A stretch of 64,000 bases of DNA from Rhynchopus sp. YZ270_cl-10 (lineage: Eukaryota > Euglenozoa > Diplonemea > Diplonemida > Diplonemidae): assembly GCA_964035575.1 (NCBI GenBank), contig OZ037849.1:1655204-1719203 (forward strand), written 5' to 3'. Positions 1 through 10,072 of the stretch are shown piece after piece. Below the pieces are notes generated by a model. It was not told the DNA's origin. It saw only the letters and a list, made by a program, of their open reading frames with translations, and did no database searches. The first letter of the stretch is position 1. Every line of letters begins with the position of its first letter. The position numbers and the translations under genes were made by a program.

Positions 1-273
1 GACCATCTGGCGTTTACGACAAAAACACCACTTTTTAACAGGCCACTTTTCACCTGAAAAGCCAGTTCATGAAGGCACAAGTGAAGTTTTTTTGTACACG
101 TTACCGTGAGCGGGCGCGCGAAGCGCGCACGCGAACGCCCCGTGGGAAGCGAATAGCGGACCACCTGCCCAGTGCGTGAGGTGCTTACAAAAAAAACCAC
201 CTGAAAAAAAAGTGTCATCACGTTTCCATGGAAGTGTCACAAGAACGACAGGTTTTTTAGCCCGTCACCAAAT
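1..273 (+). repeat. 760-bp repeat family, copy A (3' part)
   Basis: Right-hand third of the dispersed repeat that recurs through the first 14 kb. It holds the GC-rich block around 105-140 with the hairpin GCGCGC-GAA-GCGCGC and ends in the family's right border, TTTTTTAGCCCGTCACCAAAT. The left two thirds lie outside the window. Confidence 0.9.
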
Positions 274-694
274 TCGTCTGCACTCCAATGCATTATTTGA
301 GCATATTGGAATGTGTGTCGAATCACACTTCAGACCACCCCAAAAACAACACTTTTCCGACTATTTTTGACCTGGCTTCAAAAAACGGGGGGGAACGAAA
401 ACAAAGCAAAATGTTTAAATTTCCCCCATTTCACCATTACACATGAATTTCCTTGTGCCCAGGACATCCCATTCTTCGTTTTTTAATGCTACGCAGCTTC
501 TCTCTCCTGACCACACTTCTTGTTCTCCTCTTCTGTTGAATAGTGGTCGACATATAAAATGTCTCTTTGCCCTTTTATTACGGGCGCACACTATGCATGC
601 CCAGGCCATATACTTTTCATTCACCTTCATTTCTCGCATTAGCCTCTTCTTCACACACCTGTCCCACAGAACAGTTACCTCCCCCCAACAGAAC
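274..694. other. leader region of the WD40 gene
   Basis: The reading frame of the WD40 gene stays open upstream to an ATG at 443, but this stretch reads as low-complexity, pyrimidine-rich leader. Pyrimidine tracts followed by CCACAG (near 670) and CAACAG (near 690) lie just before the ATG at 695. They are plausible spliced-leader acceptor sites, as expected in a trans-splicing organism. The spliced site is inferred, not shown. Confidence 0.5.
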
Positions 695-1789
695 ATGGAC
701 ATCACAGGACACTTTGAGTCTGCAAGCTGTGTGATAGAAGTGGACGGGAGCGACACCCTTGCACAGGTGAAGGGGAAGCTTGTTGCGGAGCTTGGCGTGC
801 CACGTGCTCGGCATGTTGGTGTGCGGATGAAAGGCGGTGGCGACATCGGCAACGACGACTTGCGCATCTGCGACACGGCGATGGATGAGGGATGTGCCGT
901 TGAGCTGTACTGCACTGGTGCCAATATCACTCCTGGTGTGCTAGAAGATTCGGAGGAGACGTACTCGCTCACACTCTCCTCGTGTGACAGGTACCTTGCA
1001 GTGATGCATTGTGATAGTGATGCGTCCATCATCAACACGGAAACACATGAGAGTTTGTGCCACTTCCCTTGCTTGTTTTATTCCATCCCATCCTTCTCAC
1101 CGTGCAATCAGCGAATCTCATGCGTGAACAAGGACACGCAGCGTGCTGAAGTTCATGATGCGCAGACAGGTGCCTTGGAGCATTCCTTTGGGGATGAAAA
1201 TGATGGGAGGTTGGCCACGGCATGGTCTCCCTGTGGAACAAAGCTGTTGTCGTGCTGCAGGAGCAAGGGTTTGCAGGTGTGGGACATTGCAACAGGCGTT
1301 GTTGTGCACGAATGGAGCCACATTGTGGAATACTACTACGTCATGGTTGTGGCAGGCGACAGGGTGGCGATGTTTGGCGACAACAGCAAGAATATCACCG
1401 TCTGGGACTACACGACAGGGGTGGAGGTGCGGGTTCTTACATTCCCTTCTGATGTTCGTTTTGTAGCACTGTCACCAAACCAGCATTTCATTGCATCTTG
1501 TACGGACTTCTGTGTGCGTGTCTGGAACATCGAAACAGGGGAATGTGTATTTGAAGACGACTTTTCTCGAGGACGAAGCTTCTGGAGTGATGTTGCTGTT
1601 TCCAACGACATTGTTGCTGCCTACTCTTCTACTACATTTTGCGAGTGGTCCATCTCAGCAGGGAAACAACTGCTGCGTCGTGAATTTGATCACTGCCAGT
1701 CTTACGGTGTTGCAGTCAGTTGTGATGGTGTTGTGATGCACGTCACGGATGAGGGCATTGAGATTGCTGACGTCTCACACCTGTCTTGA
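695..1789 (+). CDS. ubiquitin-like/WD40 repeat protein
   Basis: A 364-aa protein. Residues about 1-75 resemble a ubiquitin-like beta-grasp fold: VIEVDGSDTLAQVKGKLVAE followed by a VGVRMKGGG stretch. The rest is a WD40-type propeller with blades ending in forms such as GLQVWDIATG, NITVWDYTTG and CVRVWNIETG. About five or six blades can be counted, the last ones weak. I start at ATG 695, which directly follows likely trans-splice acceptors, rather than at the in-frame ATG 443. Partner and role are unknown; WD40 propellers usually act as binding platforms. A shortened, decayed relative lies at 3144-3490, so this is a local family caught between repeats. It may be a multicopy accessory gene. Confidence 0.75.
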   Translation: MDITGHFESASCVIEVDGSDTLAQVKGKLVAELGVPRARHVGVRMKGGGDIGNDDLRICDTAMDEGCAVELYCTGANITPGVLEDSEETYSLTLSSCDRYLAVMHCDSDASIINTETHESLCHFPCLFYSIPSFSPCNQRISCVNKDTQRAEVHDAQTGALEHSFGDENDGRLATAWSPCGTKLLSCCRSKGLQVWDIATGVVVHEWSHIVEYYYVMVVAGDRVAMFGDNSKNITVWDYTTGVEVRVLTFPSDVRFVALSPNQHFIASCTDFCVRVWNIETGECVFEDDFSRGRSFWSDVAVSNDIVAAYSSTTFCEWSISAGKQLLRREFDHCQSYGVAVSCDGVVMHVTDEGIEIADVSHLS

Positions 1790-1900
1790 ACCCATTTCCA
1801 CAAACTAAAGGTGCCACCTAACTTTCTTCCCTTCCTGTACCTTGCCTGGGCAACTCCACATGGGAAGTTAAGGGTATGTCTGGGCCTTTGTCTTGGCACA

Positions 1901-2663
1901 AATCCTAAAAAACCTTAGTTTTTTAGTCTTTACTATAGAGATGTGCGCCACCCACACCACACACACTACACACCCACACACAGCACACCCACACACACCC
2001 ACACACACACACACACACACCCCCTCACCACCAGGGGGATTTGACCAAAAAATCGATTTTTTTAAATAAATAGTTGCTCATCCAAAAGTGAATTTTTTGG
2101 GCTTAACGTGTTGTTTGGGGGCATTGAGGCCCAAAAAAAAAATTTAAGACAGTCCTGTTCAAAAAATGGACTGCCAAATGACATGTGGCATTCGGCCAAA
2201 AAGCAGCTTTTTTGGTCATTTTTACCTTGTAAAACATGACACTTGTGGCATGCTTCCCAGTACACAAAAGTGTATTGAAAAACCTGAAAAAACACATGTA
2301 ATATGTGATGGTCAAAAGTGCAAGATTCCTTCGTTAATGAACTTTTTGAGTACCAGTTATACCTGGGGAATATGGTCAGATCACTCTTCAGACCAGCTGG
2401 AGTTTACCACAAAAACACCACTTTTTACAGGCCACTTTTAAAGCAGTTCATGAAGGCATGAGTGAGGTTTTTTTGTACACGTTACCGTGAGCGGGCGCGC
2501 GAAGCGCGCACGCGAACGCCCCGCGGGAAGCGAATAGCTGACCGCCTGCCCAGTGTGTGAGGTCCATACAAAAAAAACCACGTGTAAAAAAAGGTGAGGT
2601 CCTCCTCATGTTTCCATGGAAGTGTCACACAAGAACGACAGGTTTTTTAGCCCGTCACCAAAT
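1901..2663 (+). repeat. 760-bp repeat family, copy B (full length)
   Basis: Full unit of about 763 bp. It begins AAATCCTAAAAAACCTTAG, carries a CA-rich stretch (about 1945-2030), a central block, the GC-rich hairpin block (about 2480-2545) and the right border CCCGTCACCAAAT. Both ends carry CTAAAAAACCT in inverted orientation, a weak terminal inverted repeat. Short frames inside are not codon-like. Confidence 0.9.
2247..2425 (+). ncRNA. possible snRNA-like unit inside the 760-bp repeat
   Basis: GGCATGCTTCCCAGTACA at 2247 matches the promoter element of the SL and U1-U5 genes of this window. Counting 52 bp on, as in those genes, predicts a start near 2299. Downstream come an Sm-like AACTTTTTGAG (about 2340-2350), a CCAG-TTATAC-CTGG hairpin and a T5 run near 2420. 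Copies D, E, F, G and H of the repeat keep the element at 6766, 7504, 8255, 9647 and 13500. No known RNA is recognised; a chance or fossil match is possible. Confidence 0.35.
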
Positions 2664-3143
2664 ATGGAAAGAAGAAGCTCACTGGGGATTTGGTGATTTT
2701 TGTTTTACCGTCATACCGTCGTCCAACAAACAAAAAATGAAGGTTCCCGATTCTCGTTTTCACAATCACGCAACGCAACTTCCCTCTCCACACTTCTTTG
2801 CTGAATAGGTGGGTCGATAAAATGTCGCTTCGCTTTTATTTTGCCTTCCTTCGAAACGCTTTTTGGTTTTTGGGAGACACACAAGGTGCCAGGTTCTATG
2901 ATAAGCACGGAACCACACTGCACCTGTTCATCATGTTGTTTCCTTTGCAATACATGGAGAAAGGCGAAACTAGAAGAAAAAAGAACAGGAAATTATTACG
3001 CGTCCACTCGACGTTTGGATAAAGAAAACTAGAGATGAAAGGGGGTTTGGGGGGGAAGAGTTTAAGTCTTGAACGCATCCCCACTCAGTACTTGTTTGCG
3101 GGGCGGAGAATAAAATCTGTTCGATAAAAGAAACGCAAGCTTT
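2664..3143. other. non-coding stretch with a fragment shared with the hAT leader
   Basis: No convincing gene. About 3085-3165 is, in reverse complement, the same sequence as the leader upstream of the hAT transposase (about 10119-10190), recognised by the shared AAAACAAAAAGCTTGCGTTTC. It marks an old shared insertion or rearranged transposon piece. Confidence 0.5.
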
Positions 3144-3490
3144 TTGTTTTATCTTGTTCACTTTTTATTACGGGGAGCGCACACTATGCCCAGGCCACAC
3201 ATACTTTTTCATTCTTTTCATTGCATTACTCGCATGCCCCACATTCCCCACACCTGCCCCCACAGAACAGAGTTACCCCCAACAGAACATGGCACCCTTG
3301 CACAGGTGAAGGGAAGCTTGTTGGAGCTTGGCGTGCCACGTGCTCGGCATGTTGGTGTGCGACGACTTGCCCGGATGAGGGATGCGCCAATATCACTCCT
3401 GGGGTGAGGAGACGTACACACTCTCCTCGTGTGACAGGCACCTTGCAGTGATGCATTGTGATAGTGAAGTGTCCATCATCAACACATAAG
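3144..3490 (+). pseudogene. decayed copy of the ubiquitin-like/WD40 gene
   Basis: Matches the 5' half of the gene at 695-1789 in blocks, including its upstream TTTTATTACGGG...GCGCACACTATGC segment, the GAACATGG start region, the run coding LGVPRARHVGV, and the stretch leading to TCCATCATCAACAC. Several blocks are deleted, so the frame does not hold. It ends shortly before the 13-bp array. Confidence 0.8.
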
Positions 3491-3557
3491 AGGTCTTGCG
3501 GCTGAGGGGGCAGACATCAGCGCAAACGACGCTGCTGCTTGAGATCACAGACGCACC

Positions 3558-4615
3558 AAGCTTCCTTGCACAGCATCCTTGCACAGCATCCTTGCACAGC
3601 ATCCTTGCACAGCATCCTTGCACAGCATCCTTGCACAGCATCCTTGCACAGCATCCTTGCACAGCATCCTTGCACAGCATCCTTGCACAGCATCCTTGCA
3701 CAGCATCCTTGCACAGCATCCTTGCACAGCATCCTTGCACAGCATCCTTGCACAGCATCCTTGCACAGCATCCTTGCACAGCATCCTTGCACAGCATCCT
3801 TGCACAGCATCCTTGCACAGCATCCTTGCACAGCATCCTTGCACAGCATCCTTGCACAGCATCCTTGCACAGCATCCTTGCACAGCATCCTTGCACAGCA
3901 TCCTTGCACAGCATCCTTGCACAGCATCCTTGCACAGCATCCTTGCACAGCATCCTTGCACAGCATCCTTGCACAGCATCCTTGCACAGCATCCTTGCAC
4001 AGCATCCTTGCACAGCATCCTTGCACAGCATCCTTGCACAGCATCCTTGCACAGCATCCTTGCACAGCATCCTTGCACAGCATCCTTGCACAGCATCCTT
4101 GCACAGCATCCTTGCACAGCATCCTTGCACAGCATCCTTGCACAGCATCCTTGCACAGCATCCTTGCACAGCATCCTTGCACAGCATCCTTGCACAGCAT
4201 CCTTGCACAGCATCCTTGCACAGCATCCTTGCACAGCATCCTTGCACAGCATCCTTGCACAGCATCCTTGCACAGCATCCTTGCACAGCATCCTTGCACA
4301 GCATCCTTGCACAGCATCCTTGCACAGCATCCTTGCACAGCATCCTTGCACAGCATCCTTGCACAGCATCCTTGCACAGCATCCTTGCACAGCATCCTTG
4401 CACAGCATCCTTGCACAGCATCCTTGCACAGCATCCTTGCACAGCATCCTTGCACAGCATCCTTGCACAGCATCCTTGCACAGCATCCTTGCACAGCATC
4501 CTTGCACAGCATCCTTGCACAGCATCCTTGCACAGCATCCTTGCACAGCATCCTTGCACAGCATCCTTGCACAGCATCCTTGCACAGCATCCTTGCACAG
4601 CATCCTTGCACAGCA
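3558..4615. repeat. perfect 13-bp tandem array, about 81 copies
   Basis: Unit CATCCTTGCACAG repeated with no visible change over about 1,055 bp. Because 13 is not a multiple of 3 and the unit lacks stops, frames stay open on both strands, giving long artificial reading frames. The sequence is also found once, as ACCCTTGCACAGG, in the WD40 gene and its decayed copy, so the array may have grown from that seed. Confidence 0.97.
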
Positions 4616-4803
4616 TTTACAGGGGACCATTTTTTACAGGGGACCATTTTTTACACATTACAACACACTTGTCCTTTCTTTTTACCCTCCCTCCCCCTTT
4701 CCTTTGTTTTATTGTGAGCCTTGTACGCCTCCACGGGGCGGTCCCTGGGCAACGGTTGAGGAGTGCAGGCCGGCGAAGCGCAAGGCGTAGTGTGTCTTGT
4801 CCT

Positions 4804-4806
<3 letters not shown>
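4616..4806. other. segment resembling the retroelement leader
   Basis: Two copies of CAGGGGACCATTTTTTACA follow the array. The rest (about 4700-4800, GGCGAAGCGCAAGG and GTGTGTCTTGTCCTTC) is distantly similar to 23950-24060 in front of the second retroelement. No gene seen. Confidence 0.4.
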
Positions 4807-4847
<41 letters not shown>

Positions 4848-5011
4848 GTGTTGTTCAACTTAGCCCTAGGCTCGCTTTTTTTTATCTACATCCAGTGACA
4901 GAGGGGGTACTTACTAGTCAAGCGAGTATGTAAACAGCTAGATGTCCAGACAAGGGCACTTTACTATTGTACTGGCAAGACAGTGCCTGAAAACACAGTT
5001 AGTGGCACTAA
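4807..5011 (-). mobile_element. 5'-truncated copy of the non-LTR retrotransposon (3' end only)
   Basis: A T-run of about 40 followed by roughly 160 bp that is the exact reverse complement of the end of the retrotransposon at about 23645-23802. The T-run is its poly(A) tail. Severe 5' truncation with a retained tail is the normal signature of target-primed reverse transcription. The lack of visible differences suggests a recent insertion. Confidence 0.92.
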
Positions 5012-6572
5012 AATCCTAAAAAACCTTAGTTTTTTAGTTTTTACTTTAGGCCGTGCGCCACCCACACCCACCCCCACACACCCACCCCCACACACCCACA
5101 CACCCACACACACACACCCCCTCACCACAGGTGGATTTTTCGAAATATTTCACTAAACTTTTGCTTATCAGAAAGTGACTTTTTTGGGTACATCGTGCAG
5201 TTTGGGGATATTGAGGCGGAAAAAAAAATATTAAGACAGTCCTGTTCAAAAATTGCTTTAGTAAATGACACTTGGCATTATGCCAAAATCAGCATTTTTG
5301 CCTTGAAAAACCTAAAAAATCACATGTAATGTGTGGTGGTCAAAAGTGCACGATTCCTTCGTTAATGCATTTTTTGAGTACCAGTTATATCTGGGGAATA
5401 TAGTCAGATCACTCTTCAGACCAGCTGGCGTTTACCACAAAAACCAAAAATTTTCGACTTTTTACGGACGTGTGTGAATGAAGAAATATCTACAGTGCTA
5501 ATCATACCGAGAGTGGTCGCAATGGATAGAAAATGAACACATAGAATGGAAAATCTAAAAATATCCGGACAATGACACTGCAGGAGTGCTGTAAGATGTG
5601 GCGAGCGTGGTATGAAATTTCATGCTTTATTCAGGTGCTGCGGAAAAATACGTCGGAGGATTGTCGCAAACATGAGATTTACGGAGGAGGTCAATAGGGA
5701 GCGACGCTGCAGAGTACATGTTGTTTGCGCTAACGGGGTACTGGCGGCGCGGCCTGCCTTGTCGCAAACCCGCAAACCCGACGTGCCTGCCTTGTCGTAT
5801 GTGCAGGGTTTTCAGCCTGCTCAACCTGCTTGGAAACATATCCGTCGTCAGCAAGACTGCCGGTAAGGGCGTTGGCCAGGGCCACGGGAAAGTGCTCGTC
5901 CCGACGCAGTGATGTACATTTCCGACAGGCGCGCAGGGACTTGGGGGCCGATTGTTGTCCTGGACCTGAACACCCCCATGTTTGACTCGTTCGTGGAACT
6001 TCCGCCACAACTACTCAATCACAGCAGGCAAAAAAGTGTTCAGAACTCAGAGGCACCGTGCGTCTGGTGAGCAAGGAACGCCGAAAAGTGTAAAAAAGTC
6101 ACCAGAGAGGTTTTATGTTTGCGTTACCGCGAGCGGGCGCGCGAAGCGCGCACGCGAGCGCCTCGTGGGAAGCGAATAGCGGACCACCTGCCCAGTGCGT
6201 GAGGTAAAAAAAAAACCCCACCTGTATTAGCCCCAGATGGAACTGGCTTCCACTATAGCCTTTCCCACATTGTGAGGCATGGAGAATACCCCGAGTCACT
6301 TACTTCGCACAAGGAGTTACTCGCTTGTGTTGCAATGATACCCGTTTCGTTGACTGATGAGCGGCAGCGGGAGTAGGACATCTCAACGTAGACCGCTAAA
6401 AGGGGTGTGAATGGTATCAAGTAAGCGGGGCGGAGGGTGGGCGTGTCGTGGATATTGTGTTGCGACACTTGATTATTCCAAGTTTTCAAACAATAAAAAA
6501 ACAAAAAGTGAGGTTATCACGTTTCCATGAGTGTCACACAAGAACGACAGGTTTTTTAGCCCGTCACCAAAT
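5012..6572 (+). repeat. 760-bp repeat family, copy C, interrupted
   Basis: Left border at 5012 and right border ending 6572, but carrying two foreign blocks (about 5450-6110 and 6235-6497). It has diverged more than the other copies and lacks the segment with the snRNA-type promoter motif. I recognise no gene in the inserted blocks; the first is rich in GCAAACCCGC and CCTGCCTTGTCG short repeats. Confidence 0.8.
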
Positions 6573-7169
6573 CGATTTTTTTAAATAAATAGTTGCTCAT
6601 CCAAAAGTGAATTTTTTGGGCTTAACGTGTTGTTTGGGGGTATTGAGGCCCAAAAAAAAATTTTTTTTCAGTCGTGTTCAGAAATTGGACTGCCAAATGA
6701 CATGTGGCATTCGGCCAAAAATCAGCTTTTTTGGTCATTTTTACCTTGTAAAACATGACACTTGTGGCATGCTTCCCAGTACAGGAAAGTGCATTGAAAA
6801 ACCTGAAAAAACACATGTAATATGTGATGGTCAAAAGTGCAAGATTCTTTCGTTAATGAACTTTTTGAGTACCAGTTATACCTGGGGAAAGATGGTCAGA
6901 TCACTCTTTTGACCATCTGGCGTTTACGACAAAAACACCACTTTTTAACAGGCCACTTTACAGGCACGAGTGAGGTTTTTTTGTACACGTTACCGTGAGC
7001 GGGCGCGCGAAGCGCGCACGCGAACGCCCCGCGGGAAGCGAATAGCTGACCGCCTGCCCAGTGTGTGAGGTGCTTACAAAAAAAACCACCTGTAAAAAAA
7101 GGGAGGTCCTCATCACGTTTCCATGGAAGTGTCACACAGAACGACAGGTTTTTTAGCCCGTCACCAAAT
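6570..7169 (+). repeat. 760-bp repeat family, copy D (5'-truncated)
   Basis: Joined to copy C through CACCAAATCGATTTTTTT: the right border of C runs straight into the interior of D, so the left 150 bp of D are missing. This looks like recombination between copies. The rest is complete to the CACCAAAT border. Confidence 0.88.
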
Positions 7170-7929
7170 CCTAAAAAACCTTAGTTTTTTAGTCTTTACT
7201 ATAGAGATGTGCGCCACCCACACCACACACACTACACACCCACACCCACACACACCCACACACACACACACACACACACCCTCACCACCAGGGGGATTTG
7301 ACCAAAAAATCGATTTTTTTAAATAAATAGTTGCTCATCCAAAAGTGAATTTTTTGGGCTTAACATGTTGTTTGGGGGTATTGAGGCCCAAAAAAAAATT
7401 TTTTTTCAGTCGTGTTCAGAAATTGGACTGCCAAATGACATGTGGCATTCGGCCAAAAATCAGCTTTTTTGGTCATTTTTACCTTGTAAAACATGACACT
7501 TGTGGCATGCTTCCCAGTACAGGAAAGTGCATTGAAAAACCTGAAAAAACACATGTAATATGTGATGGTCAAAAGTGCAAGATTCCTTCGTTAATGAACT
7601 TTTTGAGTACCAGTTATACCTGGGGAATATGGTCAGATCACTCTTTTGACCATCTGTCATGTACCACAAAAACACCACTTTTTAACAGGGCACTTTTCAC
7701 CTGAAAAGCCAGTTCATGAAGGCATGAGTGAGGTTTTTTTGTGATGCGTTACCGTGAGCGGGCGCGCGAAGCGCGCACGCGAACGCCCCGCGGGAAGCGA
7801 ATAGCTGACCGCCTGCCCAGTGCGTGAGGTGCTTACAAAAAAAACCACCTGTAAAAAAAGTGTGGTCCTCATCACGTTTCCATGGAAGTGTCACACAAGA
7901 ACGACAGGTTTTTTAGCCCGTCACCAAAT
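7167..7929 (+). repeat. 760-bp repeat family, copy E (full length)
   Basis: Head-to-tail with copies D and F; at each junction the right border ACCAAAT and left border AAATCC share their AAAT. Nearly identical to copy G (9305-10072), much closer than to B or F, so E and G arose by a recent event. Confidence 0.92.
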
Positions 7930-7996
7930 CCTAAAAAACCTTAGTTTTTTAGTCTTTACTATAGAGATGTGCGCCACCCACACCACACACACTACA

Positions 7997-8027
<31 letters not shown>

Positions 8028-8671
8028 CCCCTCACCACCAGAGGGGATTTGACCAAAAAATCGATTTTTTTAAATAAATAGTTGCTCTTCCAAAAGTGAA
8101 TTTTTTGGGCTTAACGTGTTGTTTGGGGGTATTGAGGGTCAAAAAAAAAATTTAAGACAGTCCTGTTCAAAAAATGGACTGCCAAATGACATGTGGCATT
8201 AGGCCAAAAATCAGCTTTTTTGGTCATTTTTACCTTGTAAAACATGACACTTGTGGCATGCTTCCCAGTACAGGAAAGTGCATTGAAAAACCTGAAAAAA
8301 CACATGTAATATGTGATGGTCAAAAGTGCAAGATTCCTTCGTTAATGCATTTTTTGAGTACCAGTTATACCTGGGGAATATGGTCAGATCACTCTTCAGA
8401 CCAGCTGGAGTTTACCACAAAAACACCACTTTTTACAGGCCACTTTTAAAGCAGTTCATGAAGGCATGAGTGAGGTTTTTTTGTACACGTTACCGTGAGC
8501 GGGCGCGCGAAGCGCGCACGCGAACGCCCCGCGGGAAGCGAATAGCTGACCGCCTGCCCAGTGTGTGAGGTCCATACAAAAAAAACCACCTGTAAAAAAA
8601 GGTGAGGTCCTCCTCATGTTTCCATGGAAGTGTCACACAAGAACGACAGGTTTTTTAGCCCGTCACCAAAT
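7927..8671 (+). repeat. 760-bp repeat family, copy F (full length)
   Basis: Follows copy E in tandem and resembles copy B, with which it shares the GTCCATACAAA and GAGGTCCTCCTCATG variants near the right end. Ends at CACCAAAT before the CAG-rich block. Confidence 0.92.
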
Positions 8672-9040
8672 GAGGAGGAAGGCCCTTTTGGGGGCGTTGT
8701 GGGTGGTGCTGCATGTCTGCATCAGCAGCAGCAGCAGGAGCTACACCAGCAGCAGCAGCAGCAACAACAAGAGCAGCAACAGCAGCATATGCTACACCAG
8801 CTGCAACTGCAGCAGCAGCAACAGCAGCAACAGCAGCAACAGCAGCAACAGCAGCAACAGCAGCAACAGCAGCAACAGCAGCAACACCAGCAACAGCAGC
8901 AACAGCAGCAACAGCAGCAACAGCAGCAACAGCAGCAACAGCAGCAACAGCAGCAACAGCAGCAACACCAGCAACAGCAGCAACAGCAGCAACAGCAGCA
9001 ACAGCAGCAACACCAGCAACAGCAACAACAGCAACAGCAG

Positions 9041-9072
<32 letters not shown>

Positions 9073-9304
9073 ACAACATAAGCTGCATCAACAGCAGTAG
9101 CAGGAGCACCAACAGCAGGAGGGGCAGCTACAACAGCTTCCTCCTCAGTGGCAGGAGCCCCCTTCCCCCCCTTTTTTACCCCAAAAAGAGGCCTCTTGAG
9201 CCCAACAACCCAAGCAGCTGCAGCTTCAAGGTTGGCAGGTATATAATACACGGTGTATTTAATACTTGTATTTTATTGTATTTTATTGTATTTTATTCGG
9301 GGGG
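8672..9304 (+). repeat. CAG/CAA-rich block, fragment of a retroelement leader
   Basis: Trinucleotide tract (about 8720-9110), mostly CAGCAGCAA, flanked on the right by ACCCCAAAAAGAGGCC and CCCAACAACCCAAGC. These also stand next to the CAG tracts of the two retroelements (about 13990 and 24590). I read it as a piece of their leader region. Poly-Gln, poly-Ala and Ser/Asn frames across it are products of the repeat. A TATTTTATTG triplicate closes the block. Confidence 0.7.
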
Positions 9305-9391
9305 AAATCCTAAAAAACCTTAGTTTTTTAGTCTTTACTATAGAGATGTGCGCCACCCACACCACACACACTACACACCCACACCCACACA

Positions 9392-9422
<31 letters not shown>

Positions 9423-10072
9423 CCTCACCACCAGGGGGATTTGACCAAAAAATCGATTTTTTTAAATAAATAGTTGCTCATCCAAAAGTGAATTTTTTGG
9501 GCTTAACATGTTGTTTGGGGGTATTGAGGCCCAAAAAAAAATTTTTTTTCAGTCGTGTTCAGAAATTGGACTGCCAAATGACATGTGGCATTCGGCCAAA
9601 AATCAGCTTTTTTGGTCATTTTTACCTTGTAAAACATGACACTTGTGGCATGCTTCCCAGTACAGGAAAGTGCATTGAAAAACCTGAAAAAACACATGTA
9701 ATATGTGATGGTCAAAAGTGCAAGATTCCTTCGTTAATGAACTTTTTGAGTACCAGTTATACCTGGGGAATATGGTCAGATCACTCTTTTGACCATCTGT
9801 CATGTACCACAAAAACACCACTTTTTAACAGGGCACTTTTCACCTGAAAAGCCAGTTCATGAAGGCATGAGTGAGGTTTTTTTGTGATGCGTTACCGTGA
9901 GCGGGCGCGCGAAGCGCGCACGCGAACGCCCCGCGGGAAGCGAATAGCTGACCGCCTGCCCAGTGCGTGAGGTGCTTACAAAAAAAACCACCTGTAAAAA
10001 AAGTGTGGTCCTCATCACGTTTCCATGGAAGTGTCACACAAGAACGACAGGTTTTTTAGCCCGTCACCAAAT
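9305..10072 (+). repeat. 760-bp repeat family, copy G (full length)
   Basis: Complete unit between the CAG block and the hAT transposon; almost base for base the same as copy E. Confidence 0.92.

Noticed and set aside
443-694. Longer N-terminus of the WD40 protein from ATG 443
   Set aside because: Low-complexity sequence before likely trans-splice acceptors; the partial copy at 3144 shows conservation around the ATG at 695 instead.
3393-4863. Long open frames on both strands over the 13-bp array
   Set aside because: A stop-free unit whose length is not a multiple of three keeps frames open automatically; the protein would be a monotonous repeat.
8624-9323. Poly-Gln, poly-Ala and poly-Leu frames over CAG tracts
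   Set aside because: All frames of a CAG/CAA tract are open on both strands; treated as repeat.
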